A stretch of DNA of 64,000 nucleotides from Hemileia vastatrix (Eukaryota; Basidiomycota; Pucciniomycetes; Pucciniales; Zaghouaniaceae): the NCBI GenBank assembly GCA_030280995.1, contig JASXTE010000017.1:25556498-25620497 (forward strand), in the 5' to 3' direction. Below, one piece after another: positions 1 to 11,670 of this stretch. Below the pieces are notes generated by a model that ran no database searches, had not been told where the DNA came from, and saw only the letters and a list, made by a program, of their open reading frames with translations. A program made the translations under genes and the position numbers. How positions within the stretch are numbered: position 1 is the first letter of the stretch; every line of letters begins with the position of its first letter.

Positions 1-280
1 CTGGCAATACTGTTTTCTTTTTTTTATCTCAGTTTTTTTTATTTCTTTATTGATTTCTATTTCTTTAATAATTTCTTTTTTTATATCATTTTTCTCAATT
101 TATCTTTTTATATCAATTTTTTACAGATTATTTAAAGGTGTATCCACATTAAGGTGCACTTGGATGTGGGTAAGGTATCAGAGGATCAGCTCATCAATTG
201 GCTGGGGGGATACCATTACTTTTTTAGTATGTTAGTAGTTTAAATAAATAAAATAAAATAAAAATAAAAATAACTAAAAA

Positions 281-1031
281 ATAAAAATAAAAATAAAAAT
301 AAAAATAAAAATAAAAATAAAAATAAAAATAAAAATAAAAATAAAAATAAAAATAAAAATAAAAATAAAAATAAAAATAAAAATAAAAATAAAAATAAAA
401 ATAAAAATAAAAATAAAAATAAAAATAAAAATAAAAATAAAAATAAAAATAAAAATAAAAATAAAAATAAAAATAAAAATAAAAATAAAAATAAAAATAA
501 AAATAAAAATAAAAATAAAAATAAAAATAAAAATAAAAATAAAAATAAAAATAAAAATAAAAATAAAAATAAAAATAAAAATAAAAATAAAAATAAAAAT
601 AAAAATAAAAATAAAAATAAAAATAAAAATAAAAATAAAAATAAAAATAAAAATAAAAATAAAAATAAAAATAAAAATAAAAATAAAAATAAAAATAAAA
701 ATAAAAATAAAAATAAAAATAAAAATAAAAATAAAAATAAAAATAAAAATAAAAATAAAAATAAAAATAAAAATAAAAATAAAAATAAAAATAAAAATAA
801 AAATAAAAATAAAAATAAAAATAAAAATAAAAATAAAAATAAAAATAAAAATAAAAATAAAAATAAAAATAAAAATAAAAATAAAAATAAAAATAAAAAT
901 AAAAATAAAAATAAAAATAAAAATAAAAATAAAAATAAAAATAAAAATAAAAATAAAAATAAAAATAAAAATAAAAATAAAAATAAAAATAAAAATAAAA
1001 ATAAAAATAAAAATAAAAATAAAAATAAAAA
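281..1031. repeat. (AAAAAT)n microsatellite, about 125 copies
   Basis: Seen directly: an unbroken hexamer repeat of about 750 bp, preceded by a short impure A-rich lead-in (about 241-280). It ends abruptly at the integrase reading frame of Gypsy-1. Because the period is six and the reverse complement lacks stop codons, all three minus frames stay open through it and read as alternating Ile-Phe, Tyr-Phe or Leu-Phe; these are not proteins. The T-rich 240 bases to its left hold no recognised gene and do not look like the rest of the integrase. It could be an expanded microsatellite or the A-rich tail of an inserted plus-strand retroelement. Confidence 0.97.
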
Positions 1032-4000
1032 CCCAACCAGATAAATCATCTCTGGCCACTATTAAATATTTATACCGTCCCTCTTTTATATGAACGTCAT
1101 CTAAACTAACTCTTCCAAAGAGCGTATATTCACCGGTCGCGCGTCCAGGTTTTTTTGGCCTTAAATAACTTTGTCTTTGACATTCTTCGCATGACTGAAC
1201 CCACTGTTTAACAGCCATCTTCATGCCAGGCCACCAGAATCGATCAGAAATTCTTCTAAACGTTTCTCCAACGCCTCTATGCCCAAGATCTTCATGTAGT
1301 GATTTCAAAACTAATTCTTGCCCCTTCTGTTGAGTTATAACTACTTGAGGATTTGGATACCTTCTCCTCATTAAACGTCAACCAGATAGGTAAAACGTAG
1401 ATGACTTCCTCTTGATAGCCACCCATTCATCGTCTTCACAATCTTCTGGCCTCTCTAAAGTCAACAAATATTTGACTAACAAAAAATAAAAACCAGTCTG
1501 ACCCCAGACTTCATCTTGAAAATCGATTAATATAACATCAATAGGGACTTCTCTATCACCAATATCACCTGCACATGAATGAGCCAATAATTGTTGACCC
1601 CTAAATAAATCTTTAATCCAGCTACGTCGACGTTTTTCTTCTGAACCTTTGGATCCTTCGTAAACCGTATTTGAAAATACTTCTTTCTCTTTATCCACCT
1701 TTTTATTTAAATTCTCTAATTCTCCAACATATACACCATTCCTTAACTTACTACTATCCCACACTACCAATCCATCTTCCTCTACATACACCACATCTTC
1801 TTCTACCTCCTCTCTGCCAAATTTATCTACACCTTTTCCAACACCTTTATTAACATAAAAACTATTTTCCAGTTTATCCTCTTGGTGGAGGTCATCATCA
1901 CCATAATCTAAACATAATAGTCCTGCCAGTTTAACCTCATGGGGGAGGTATGGAAAGTCTTCAGCTCCTTTAGTGCTGGCTTTGATAATAGGTATATCTT
2001 CATCGAACTCTTCTTAGTCTGAATCTTCTTCAGTGGGTGGTCTCCTTGATAAACCATCTGGCATAGTAAAAGTTTTGCCAGGCTTATGAACTAAATCGAA
2101 CGAAAAATGTTGAATAAAAGCTACCCATCTTGTCATGGGTGCGTTCGGTAAACTTTGGGAATTAATCATCTGGATTAACGATTTCGCATCCACTTGCAAC
2201 TCAAAATGTTGCCCCCACAAAATATGCTGAAGTTTCTTCAGTATTTTTGCCACACCACATAATTCCAATTTTGGTTGAGAATATCTTGATTTGACCTCAG
2301 TAAATACTACAGATTCATACCTAACTGGCCTGATGTAACCAGCTTTATCCATCTGAGACAAAACCGCCCCAGCTGCAACCTGACTTGAATCAACTGCTAA
2401 ATAAATTCTTCCAGCATCTTTTCCATAATCCAACTTGTGCAGGACTAAATCCTTCCCCACAACCTCCTTCAACTTCACAAACGCCTTCTCACACTCTTCA
2501 TCCCACTCCCAGTCTGCATCCTTTCTCGTTAACCGTCTCAATGGAGCTGCCAATGAAGAAAAGTTCTTGATAAACATTCTAACATATACGCAAACGCCTA
2601 AAAACCCTCTAACTTCAGTCGTATTCTTTGGTCTTGGCCAGGACTGAATTTTGTTAACTTTCTTCTTGGACATAATCCTACCCTCTCTACATACCACATG
2701 GCCTAATATTTCTAAGGCTGGCACACAACATGAAAATTTTGAAACTGAAATAGTTAAACCAGCCTCTTCGATTCGAAACAAGATTCTTTCTAATGAAATT
2801 GCAAACTCCCAAATGAATTTGTGTATCCCGGGATTCTCTTCCAACACCTGGTTATCATAGTCGGTTGTTGGTCCCTTAATTCCTCCATCATCTATAAAGA
2901 TTCCAGCATATTGTGGAATTTCATCTTGAAGGATCCAAGCCATCTGAGCTTGATAAACTGCAACCGAATTTGTTGCTCCTTGAGGTAATCTTGTTAACTG
3001 TAAACGTCCAAGTGGTGTATCGAATGTAGTGAGAGGCCTTGAGTCCGGATGTAACTCTCTCTCATCATATCCACCCATAATATCTCCAAACCATAACACA
3101 CTCTCCCTGCAAACGCTTCAACAAACTCCTCAGCACTAGGTGGTATCCCAGCATCCTTTATTGTAACCCTATTTAATTCCCTAAGATCATGAACAACTCT
3201 AAGCTTGCCATTCAGTTTCTTGATAGAAAATACCGGACTAGAATAACTTGATGTTGATTGCTCATACAGTCCAGTGCGTATCCGTTCTCTGACAACTTTG
3301 ATATAAGCTTCTTTCAATGCTGCCAGAATAGGAATCGGTTTCTGCTGCCACGGTTCATGACATACCACTGGAATCTTGTAAGGCTCCCCATAGGAATGCT
3401 TCAACACACCCCTCTCCTCTTCTACAAAAGCAATGGCCTTCTCTCGCTTGACCATCACGTCCAACAACAACTTCTTCTCTTCTCCAGACAACCAACCATC
3501 AGGTCCAAAATTAACAACACCCAGTCTCTCAAAAGTGATTCTTGACGTCTCAGAAAATTCAGGCGGATTCTTTACCAAGGGACTTTCATAAGTATCTCTT
3601 GATAACCTTGGTCTTCTCAAAGGTGGATTTAATTCAGCCGGTAGCGTTTCATTAATAGGTCGAACTTTATTTGCTTCTTTCTTATATTTGGCTGCCTCCA
3701 CATCTAAATAAGCTTGAAGTAAAACATTTACTTTTGTATCGCCATTAAAACTTTCATCAAATAAATCTTCTTCATTGTCAGAATTGGAATAAGAAAAATT
3801 AGAAAAATATTTTATTTCATTTTTAAATTTTACCCATTTCTCCTTTCCCTCGTCTAATTTATAAACAGATTTTCCAACACCTTTGCTTCCCTTATCCAAC
3901 AGTAAATCACCTGTAAAGAAAGTTGGCAGTTTAACCTCTTGCTGGAGGACCGGAAATGAATTTTCACAAAAATTATTTTTTTGTGTTTTAATTATACCGA

Positions 4001-4283
4001 GATTTTTTATTTGATTTTGATGTGATTTTTGCAGTTTACCCTTTTGCTGGAGGTCCGAAATAGAAGGTGATAATTGCAGTTTAACCTCTTGCTGGAGGTC
4101 CAAAAACATACCCTTCCAATTTTTATCCAACCTAATTTGGCCCATTTTGCCTTTTTCACCATTTTTAAATTTAATAGAAAAACAGGGTAAATCCAATAAA
4201 CATATAGAAAAGTCCAAAACGTATTTGCACTCCAAAGTAATATTAACAGAAAATAATTGAGAATCCACTTGAATTATCTCCAA
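1032..4283 (-). pseudogene. Gypsy-1 pol (RT, RNase H, partial integrase), broken
   Basis: The first piece (4283-2994) has a low-complexity spacer, then the reverse-transcriptase fingers (SSPVF and LRVVHDLRELN motifs). A frameshift near 3080 moves the frame to 3099-2014, which holds the RT palm with the FIDD active-site motif and the RNase H domain (AVDSSQ and KLELCG motifs). An in-frame TAA at about 2014-2016 and a TGA at 1378-1380 precede the integrase zinc finger (HEDLGH...CEECQRQ, about 1190-1300). The first beta strands of the integrase core (SLDDV) follow, then the frame runs into the microsatellite. One TGA fits a CGA-to-TGA change. No protease motif was identified with certainty. Confidence 0.88.
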
Positions 4284-4468
4284 GTGAGCTGACCTATTGC
4301 AATCCGGGATCTCATCCTGAGGAGAGATTACAACATTAGAGTGATCAGCCCCTGCTACCCCAAAAAATGAGGGCCTTCATAATAATTTGAATCCTGAATA
4401 AATTGAAGACATAAAGATAAAAGAAAATTTCAGCCCAATTTAGGTAGTTTATCCTCATTTCGGAGGAA

Positions 4469-5649
4469 TTAAATTCTTGATATCCCCTGGAGATAATCCA
4501 TAATTTTGCCCCAAGGGCTTATCCACCGATTCCATAAAACCCAAAAATAAACCCCCATAATTTGTCCTACCATTGGACATAAAAAATAAACAACCCTTTT
4601 CCAAAATATGAGTGCATCCAATTTATTCACTCTATTATCAAATGCCACTACACTCTTTATTAGTGCAGGGAGAACCATATCCTTCTTAACAATCTCTCCC
4701 TGAGATTGTAACAAATCCACCATATCCATATCTTCATTGCAGAAATTCTCTGCTTCTAAAAACAAAACCTGAGGCAAGAAATCCTCTAAATCCGATTTCG
4801 AATTATTCAACACAAAATTATCCCCATCATCCAAAATTTTGTCATTAATGAAAGCAATATCTTCATCTTCAAAAATCTCTTCTTTCCCAGCAGAATTGTT
4901 ACAAAAATAATATCTTCAGGCTGGACAAAATCTTCAGGAATGGCTGATTCCAAAAATTCAACAGAAGCTAATTCTTCTAAACCACCCTCTTCTATCTCTT
5001 GAGCAAGAAAAACCTCTTTTCCAGAGTCCAAATCAACAGAATTATGAGTATCCAGATGTTCTAAAATAGCCTTCTTTAGCACCTCCATACCAGGAATCCT
5101 AGTTTCTCCATCTGGGAGATCCTTCATTAAATTTGCATTAATAAGCACCATCAAAACATCTTTCTTAACCTTTTCCCCCATAGCATCACAAAAAACATAC
5201 TTTGATGCATTATCATGAAATAAAATTTCATACTCCAACAAATAATCCAGAACCACCTGAAATTCAAACATAAACTGATGATACTGATGCAGAGATGTTA
5301 CACCACCTTTTGATTCCCATTTCCTAGCTATATCCTTTAGATCCTCCAATTAATAAACTTTTGGCCACCTTTTTTCCATTTCCATCTTGAGCTTTCTCCA
5401 ATCTTGATCTTTATAACCATCCATAGAAATAACCTCCTTTTCCACCTCTCTGTCCAAAATAAAGAACCTAATCTGCTTCACCATATCTAAAGGTAAAGCA
5501 CCATGAATCGCAGCTGCAGTTTCATACCTATTTAAAAATCCTTCTAAATCATCTCCAGAAAACTTGGGCCCAACCCAAGATACAATCTTTACTGATGCCC
5601 TAACAGGTACACCAGCAGCCAACACAGCAGTTCCACTAGTAGAAGACAT
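4469..5649 (-). pseudogene. Gypsy-1 gag, broken
   Basis: The likely start is the ATG at 5649, just inside the primer-binding site; a longer frame from 5676 has only a hydrophobic lead. The protein begins with an Ala/Val/Ser stretch, then a gag-like helical region (residues about 20-110, with KFSGDDLEGFLNRYETAA) typical of fungal Ty3/Gypsy gag. An in-frame TAA at 5350-5352 interrupts it; the same frame continues to 4807, and a frameshift near 4830 leads to an acidic, Leu-rich tail ending at 4469. No zinc knuckle is visible. It would form the capsid of the virus-like particle if intact. Confidence 0.75.
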
Positions 5650-5796
5650 CCCAAAACATAAGAAAAGCGTTAACAACCGTTAAAATAAACAAGCCTCTTG
5701 CAGGCTAATAACAAAGATTGATTAGAGTTCCAGAAAATATGCCTCTTGCAGGCTAAGAACTTTCTTGATCCAAGTAAGTCTTTAAAGAAAGCTAGA

Positions 5797-5822
5797 GAAT
5801 TCGAACCCCATGTTGGGCGCCA
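5797..5822 (-). promoter_or_regulatory. Gypsy-1 tRNA primer-binding site
   Basis: On the minus strand this reads TGGCGCCCAACATGGGG followed by TTCGAATTC. It is complementary to a tRNA 3' end including CCA and the T-loop TTCGAA core. The first 16-18 bases resemble the tRNA-Lys primer site of many LTR elements, but the tRNA is not assigned with certainty. It starts four bases inside the LTR edge (CA at 5827-5828). Confidence 0.8.
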
Positions 5823-5826
5823 ACTA

Positions 5827-6260
5827 TGGTAAGGTAAACTCTTACAGTCGCCTTGCTGTAAGCAGAATCCGGAGGAGATGTGTGGATTTAGCTGTAAACC
5901 CCGTCCTTCCAATAAAAATAACAAAATGGGAATTCTAAATCACTAAGCTAACCAGTCTACTTGGATATGATTGTTAAAAATAATGAAACTCTAAAATATT
6001 TAACGCTTATTGAGATTTAAGTAAAAGTGGCTGTTGATAAAAGAAATACTGATAACAACAATTAAGGTGTACCAGTGAAAGATCTGAAAAGATTGACTTT
6101 TATGTTTTTATAATAATTTGAATTTTTATGAGACAGCAATAATCAAGTCCCAGCGATGAAGACCTTTCTAAAGATACCCTGTATGAAGTGTGATTTAAAT
6201 TGTTGAGTAGTATTTCTAAAATGTTATATATAATGTATAAAGTTATAAGGGTATTACAAT
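5827..6260 (-). repeat. Gypsy-1 5' LTR (outer edge uncertain)
   Basis: The inner edge ends with CA on the minus strand, next to the primer-binding site. The partner LTR is not in the window, so the outer boundary cannot be fixed by comparison; about 6260 is only a plausible limit. Confidence 0.45.
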
Positions 6261-7400
6261 TTTATTTATTTTGTTGAGTAATAAAAAATGAGACCGTGGT
6301 GGTTAAAGATTAAGCTGTATGATCTATCCCCCCCCCCTCAATTTCGAGTTTGGGAAGCGCTTAAGTATTCCTAGTCACGTGCCTAAGTTTTCCCCTCCAG
6401 AGCTCTCCCAGAGTCAATCCGGAGCCCGTATGGAGTCCGTACGGAGCCGAAGCGGTGTCCAAACGGAGTCCAAACGGACTCAATTAGAACCTTTAAAACT
6501 ATAATAAAAAATCTAGAAAAATTACACATGATAGAGCCACTTTCCCTTTACATACCAAACTAATTTTCGTAGTCTGCGCAGCTCTAATTACCCCGTGAAA
6601 ATTCATCGAAGTTAAGTAATTTCTGAAAACGTAAATATTTCTATAAAACTTTAAAATTCATTTAAAAATATAAGAAAAATAGTAAAAATTCTGGGAAAAT
6701 TTCCCAAGGTTCTTGAGTGACTCGACTTGATACTTATAAATTTTTCAGACCGTAAAAATAAGTTTTCTCCGTAAAATAAATTAATTTCGTGTAGGCATTC
6801 GCTCTTGACTAATTTCTTCATATTTAAAACTCAATTAAATAAAACCCTTTTATAAAAAATGATAACGCCAATCTTGCACGCCGTAATAACTCCATTTATG
6901 TATTTAGGTGCCGTACTAAACTTTAGGCTACCACAACGGAGCGACATGATCTTCTGGATGGAGCTGAAGATAAAGAAGAGGAAGCAGGACCAAGCTCTTG
7001 GGACCTGATAGAAGATCTAGAGATGTTTTTTTTGAAGGTTAAGGTGGTTCTATAGGATAATTGGGGTCTCTGTCACACTTTTTCTTTTTAAATTATATGA
7101 ACCACAGGACCTGTTGTAGGGTTTGGCTTCAGGAGTTGGAAGAGTGAAAGTTCAAGGTCTGCATATATGGATACAACTTTTGCAAGAATAGTCCTTGGGA
7201 GCAGTGAAAAAAGGAAGGTCTGATGGGTCAAAATCTGGTTATCTGGCCATTTTCTGTGATGGGACAAAAATAAAGAGAAAAGAGATAAAAGAAAAAAAAA
7301 TTATCAGTGATGTGTAGATGATGAAGAGAAAGTGGAAGTTCAGTAGGGTGGTTGAGGAGCAATTTGCATGGAATTGGCACCATACTTTTTATGCAAAGTT
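6261..7400. other. No gene recognised; short CGGAGTC-rich tract
   Basis: No convincing coding region. A GC-richer patch at about 6400-6485 carries imperfect repeats of CGGAGTCC and its inversion (for example GGAGTCCGTACGGAGCC). A related ACTCCGG pair occurs at about 62,393-62,411, so this may be a dispersed repeat family. The rest is AT-rich and unremarkable. Confidence 0.6.
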
Positions 7401-7404
7401 TGGA

Positions 7405-7836
7405 AAGTCTATCAAGACTTTAAACTGAACACCATGGTCAGTCCATCAAGTCTTTAAACTGAAGAATGGTATAGTCCCCCAAGACTATAAAATGAGGATG
7501 GTTTGATGTATGAGTCCTTTAGGACTATAAACTGATAATATGATGTTGGTGTGATTCTGGAAGGGAGCATCCAAAGGGGTAGTCTCTGAATTTAGTTAAA
7601 GCAAGTGTGGGGGTAACTGATGAGCTGGCTGCTCTGTAGAAATGTTAACCCAGAATATTAGTTTTTTTGTGGTATTTAATGGTTTGATCTCTGGTTCTGT
7701 ATTTATGATTTAGAATTTGAGTCCCCTAAGACTCTAAACTGATTGTTTTTGAGTCCCCCAAGACCTAAAACTGAGGATGAGTCCCCCAAGACTTAAAACT
7801 GAGGATGAGTCCCCCAAAACTCATCCTCAGTTTGGG
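7405..7836. repeat. Cluster of short GAGTC...GACT hairpin repeats
   Basis: Seven or more variants of a motif such as GAGTCCCCCAAGACT followed by taAAACTGA occur at about 7407, 7437, 7472, 7511, 7720, 7750, 7778 and 7806. Each can pair AGTC with GACT to make a tiny stem. The last copy is followed by an inverted partial copy (CTCATCCTCAG). Spacing is irregular at first and about 27 bp at the end. Confidence 0.8.
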
Positions 7837-10800
7837 GAATTTTTTATGGTTGGCTACATTCAGAAAGTCTGGAAAGTGGTCAATTTTTTTGTGTCAAAGT
7901 CAAGAATTGCAGGAAAGAATAAATTACAGAAGAGAATCAAGAAATTAAACAAAGTGTTTAGCATTAGTCTTGAACTGGTAGATGAGGTGTCTTCTTTTCT
8001 CAATTTCCTGTTGATCTTTGACAGGAGTGGATTGGAAGTAGTTTAGAATGAGATGTTTTTGTTGAGAAGAGTATTGTTGGAATTTTTCCTTGATGGTGGA
8101 AAATTTATTTGGTAGTTGTTTTTCAATGGTTCTTACATTGTCATCATCATTGTCTGGATGGGAATGAACTGGTAATTCATCAGCTTAAATTTCTGTATGA
8201 AGAAGTATTGCTTTTACCATCAGAAGGACCAGGTATGGTAGAGCTAGTGGCTGTAGTGGTTTTGGCACTATTTTTGGAAGGGTGTAACTTTTTGATTAAT
8301 CTGGGTATCAAGATTGAAGGCCTAGAGCTTTTGGTTTAGTTGGAAGATGGACCAGGTTGAGGGGGAGGTTAATCTGTTGCTGATGATGATGGACCAGGTC
8401 TGGAGCAAGATTTCTTTCAGGAATAGCAGGCATCACAAGCAGCTCTGTATGGATGAATTGGTGTTATGGTCAGTACAGTATTGACAGGCACCCATTTCAG
8501 AGATAGGTTTTGAAAAATGTGTTAACATGGTGGTTTTGGTGAAGGAGAATGTGGAAGTTCTAAACTGGAGGAAAAATGTGGTCTTCCAACATTTGCAGAG
8601 ACCTTTGTTTGTCTGTTTGGTGTTTTTTTTGTATGTCTTAATTAACATTGGTCAAATAATTAGTTGTTATTTTGGTTCTATTCAGTGAATATTGGGACTA
8701 TGGGTATGTCTGTACTACCATTGGATAGCCCCAATTTTTTCTATATTTAATTTTGTGTTGAAATTTTTCATATTCTAAGTTTTAAGGGGTCAATTCCTCA
8801 TTTCTAATTTTCTGTAGCAACTAAATTTCACCTGATATTTCTCATAGGGACAGGGGGTTTTCTCTCCAGTTTTACTTCAACTCCCTTGGTTAAGGCCTAT
8901 AGCTAGTACAATAGTATTTTCTACAATGTGCTACTAATAATAAAATATAATATAATATTTTGAAAATTTGATAAGTAATGTAAGTGATAGAGCTGATGGG
9001 GTTTACCTAAGGCCCTTTTATAGGAAAGGGGTCCTCTGAAGTGCCAAAAATTTTTAAGTAAAAAATGATGATAGAATGAAACAAGAAAATAAAAGAATAA
9101 TAATGAAATCTGGATATTGAGAGAAAAATATGAGACAAATAATTAAATCCTCAAATAAGAAATAATTTTCTGATACTAAATTTGCGATCCCAGTTAATTT
9201 AAATAGTGAGTAACTACTTAAATTTGTAAAAATGGAAACTGTGAGTAACTTATCCAAAATAGTCATTACAATGAGTATTAAAATGGTTTTAATTGAACCA
9301 ATACAATCATTTCATTTTGATGCAAAAATTTATGTAATCAATTCAATCCAAAACAGAAATTCATAAATTGTTTTAACTATTTCATTTAAGTAATAACTAA
9401 TTTGAGTGAAAATAAGTAATTAATTTAATGAATTACTAACTCAAAATAAGTATTTTAATTTTTTAAGTAAGTGTTTTAGCTTATTTAATATATTTTCTGA
9501 CACAATGAAGGGTCACAAAGCACCCAATATTTATGGATTATAAAATATGAGAAAGTTTATTTAATATATAAATTTAATTAATTAGAATTTAATTACATTA
9601 TAGTTCAATTTTAAAATTTTAATTATAATATATGTTTATAATTAATTAATTATTAATTTATTAATATGAAATACATAAAAATGTGCCATGATTTATAGAA
9701 TATAATATATATTATGTTTGATGTAAGTGTATGAATAATTTATTTAATAATAAGATTAATATAATATTTATTTTACTTATTTTTAATAAAATTTTTATAT
9801 TGTTTTATTATGTAATAAAATATTATTTTAACTACATAAAATACATCACTTTATTCCCTCCAATAAAGTATTATACATTTTACTGGGCTCCTGAGACAGC
9901 CTGGCAGAAAATTTTTGTGTTAAAAACAAAGTAGTATTTCATTACTAATTAATTTATAATATTAATTTCTTAGTCTTAAAGTTCATTTTAAATAAATATA
10001 TTAAATAAATATGTATAGACTATTGGGTTAAGTTCAACAATATCAATAAAAGATCATTATCAATCATTTTTCATATTAGCAGAATAGAGCTGTAGATTGA
10101 GGGGGTGGACTCTGATTTTTTCCCAAAGAGTAGAGTACACTCTCCTTTTTTTCTACCTCAATTGAAAACCTCTCAATCTCTCCACACACCTTTTTCTACC
10201 TTGACATTTCTTTTTATTCTATTACCACCCCCACCCTTTTATTTCCCTCCTGATACATTTGCTACACCCTCTAAGTTTCAAAATCCAAGCTTAAGCCCTC
10301 CTCACTATTCTCCTCCACTCTTTTTTCACTTTTAAACCAACTCCACCCCCTTTGCTATCATCCTCATCTCTCACCACTCTTTTCTTGCCTCTCCCTACCC
10401 TACCCCACCCCTTTCAACCTTACCCTATCTATATTTGCCTCAACTCTAGCCCACTCCTTTTAAAACTTATTAAAATGCTTTCACTTTCAACCCCCATTTT
10501 TACACTCTTTACCCCAGACATTCTGCACCCCACCCCAATCCACCCTTTCAATTTTCATCCAACCCCTATGGCTTTCCAAATCACCCCCTTTTCTGCATAT
10601 AGAGTAAAAGGGGTTAGAAGGGGTGCAAAAGGAGTGAAATCAAGAAAGTTGGGGTGGAAAGTGGTGAAGAGGGGAATAAATAGGGTGTAAAGGGGAGAAA
10701 AATAAGTGAGGAAGGATGTAATGTGATGATTAGGGGTGGAGAAGGGTAATTAAGGGTTTGGGATGGGACAGTTCTTGGTAGAATTAAATAAAATGTAAGA

Positions 10801-11670
10801 GGGAAACATTTTTAGATGGGATAAAAATGAGATTTGAAGTTTGAGGGAGGAAAGTACTTATAAGGAACATTTAAAAACAATTTAAGCAAAAAATTATATA
10901 ATATATTTTGAGACTTTGAAATCATAATGGCATGAAACATCCCAAAAAAAACTCAAAAATATTTTTCAATATTTATTAACCATAGATTTTATTCTCATAA
11001 AAATTATATTTTTTATTCTTTTGATATAATGAAGATCATGAAAAGCTATATTTATAATAGAATTGGGCCCATTTCCTGTTTTAACTTATATAAATATCAG
11101 ATGAAAATCATTCTTAAAAATTGTTCTATTTACTAAATTTAATATTAAATTATTTTAAAGAGTGTTCCAACTTCCACAAATGTTTTGAAAATGGATAAAT
11201 AAATAATAATATTAATTGATATAATGGGAAAAGGCATTTATTTCTCAATTATTTACTGACAAAAATTTAATGAAATATAGAAATTCAATAAATATTTCTT
11301 AATAATAATTTTCTTAGAATATTGGATGTTTTATCTATATTTTCATAGAATTAATACCCTACAAATTTTTGTGAAATCCCTTATAATTTAAAGTATCTGA
11401 GAGTTTCATTAGATCCAAAAAATAAAAAAATTTACAATTTTTCAGAATCTTATGAAACCACAAGGCTAGATTGATAGTGGGGCTCATTTATTTTTTATCC
11501 CTTCAAAAAATCCTCTAATTTGATTATAAATATTTTTTGAACTATTAATCAACTGTGGTTCAATGAAGTTTCAAATTAGTTTCAAGGTGTTTTCAAAGTA
11601 AATTCACTATTTCTTCATGATTGTTTCATCACTGCCGTACTGTGTGCTCAAGTAGATATAAATTAGGGTC
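7837..11670. other. Long stretch without a recognised gene
   Basis: No domain, transposon end or RNA gene was recognised. Open frames here (for example 7777-8046 and 8109-8339) have no family resemblance and odd composition. From about 8900 to 10,050 and 10,860 to 11,670 the sequence is very AT-rich. The pyrimidine/purine block at 10,105-10,890 is listed separately. Confidence 0.6.
10105..10890. repeat. Polypyrimidine-to-polypurine switch, possible decayed inverted repeat
   Basis: From about 10,130 to 10,580 the plus strand is strongly C/T-rich (ACCCC and CCCTTT runs). From about 10,600 to 10,890 it is G/A-rich (AAGGGG and GGGGTG runs). The turn lies next to CTGCATATAGAG near 10,596. Local pieces of one arm resemble the reverse complement of the other (CCACCCCAA / TTGGGGTGG), which would suit an old foldback element, but a continuous pairing could not be shown by eye. 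Pro/Ser/Phe-rich frames in it are compositional. Confidence 0.45.

Larger units (their letters stand above)
1032..6260 (-). mobile_element. Gypsy-1: decayed Ty3/Gypsy LTR retrotransposon
   Basis: A minus-strand LTR retrotransposon with gag, reverse transcriptase, RNase H and the front of integrase in Ty3/Gypsy order. The 5' end is on the right: the primer-binding site lies at 5797-5822 and the inner LTR edge at about 5827. The element is broken at its 3' end by the (AAAAAT)n tract at 1031, so the second half of integrase and the 3' LTR are absent. In-frame stops and frameshifts make it non-coding. Outer LTR edge (about 6260) is a guess. Confidence 0.9.

Noticed and set aside
224..1371. Long open frames of alternating Tyr-Phe, Leu-Phe or Ile-Phe
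   Set aside because: They are translations of the (AAAAAT)n repeat in three frames. Only the last about 113 codons of one of them (1032-1371) are real, as Gypsy-1 integrase.
5797..5822. A tRNA gene fragment
   Set aside because: The match is confined to the tRNA 3' end, is complementary to the coding direction of Gypsy-1 and sits next to its LTR, so it is a primer-binding site.
6319..6504. 61-codon frame with SQSGARMESVRSRSGVQ
   Set aside because: It covers the short CGGAGTC repeat tract; no start context, length or family support for a gene.
10105..10690. Pro/Ser/Phe-rich open frames
   Set aside because: Composition follows the C/T-rich tract, no domain is visible, and the frame ends when the strand bias flips.
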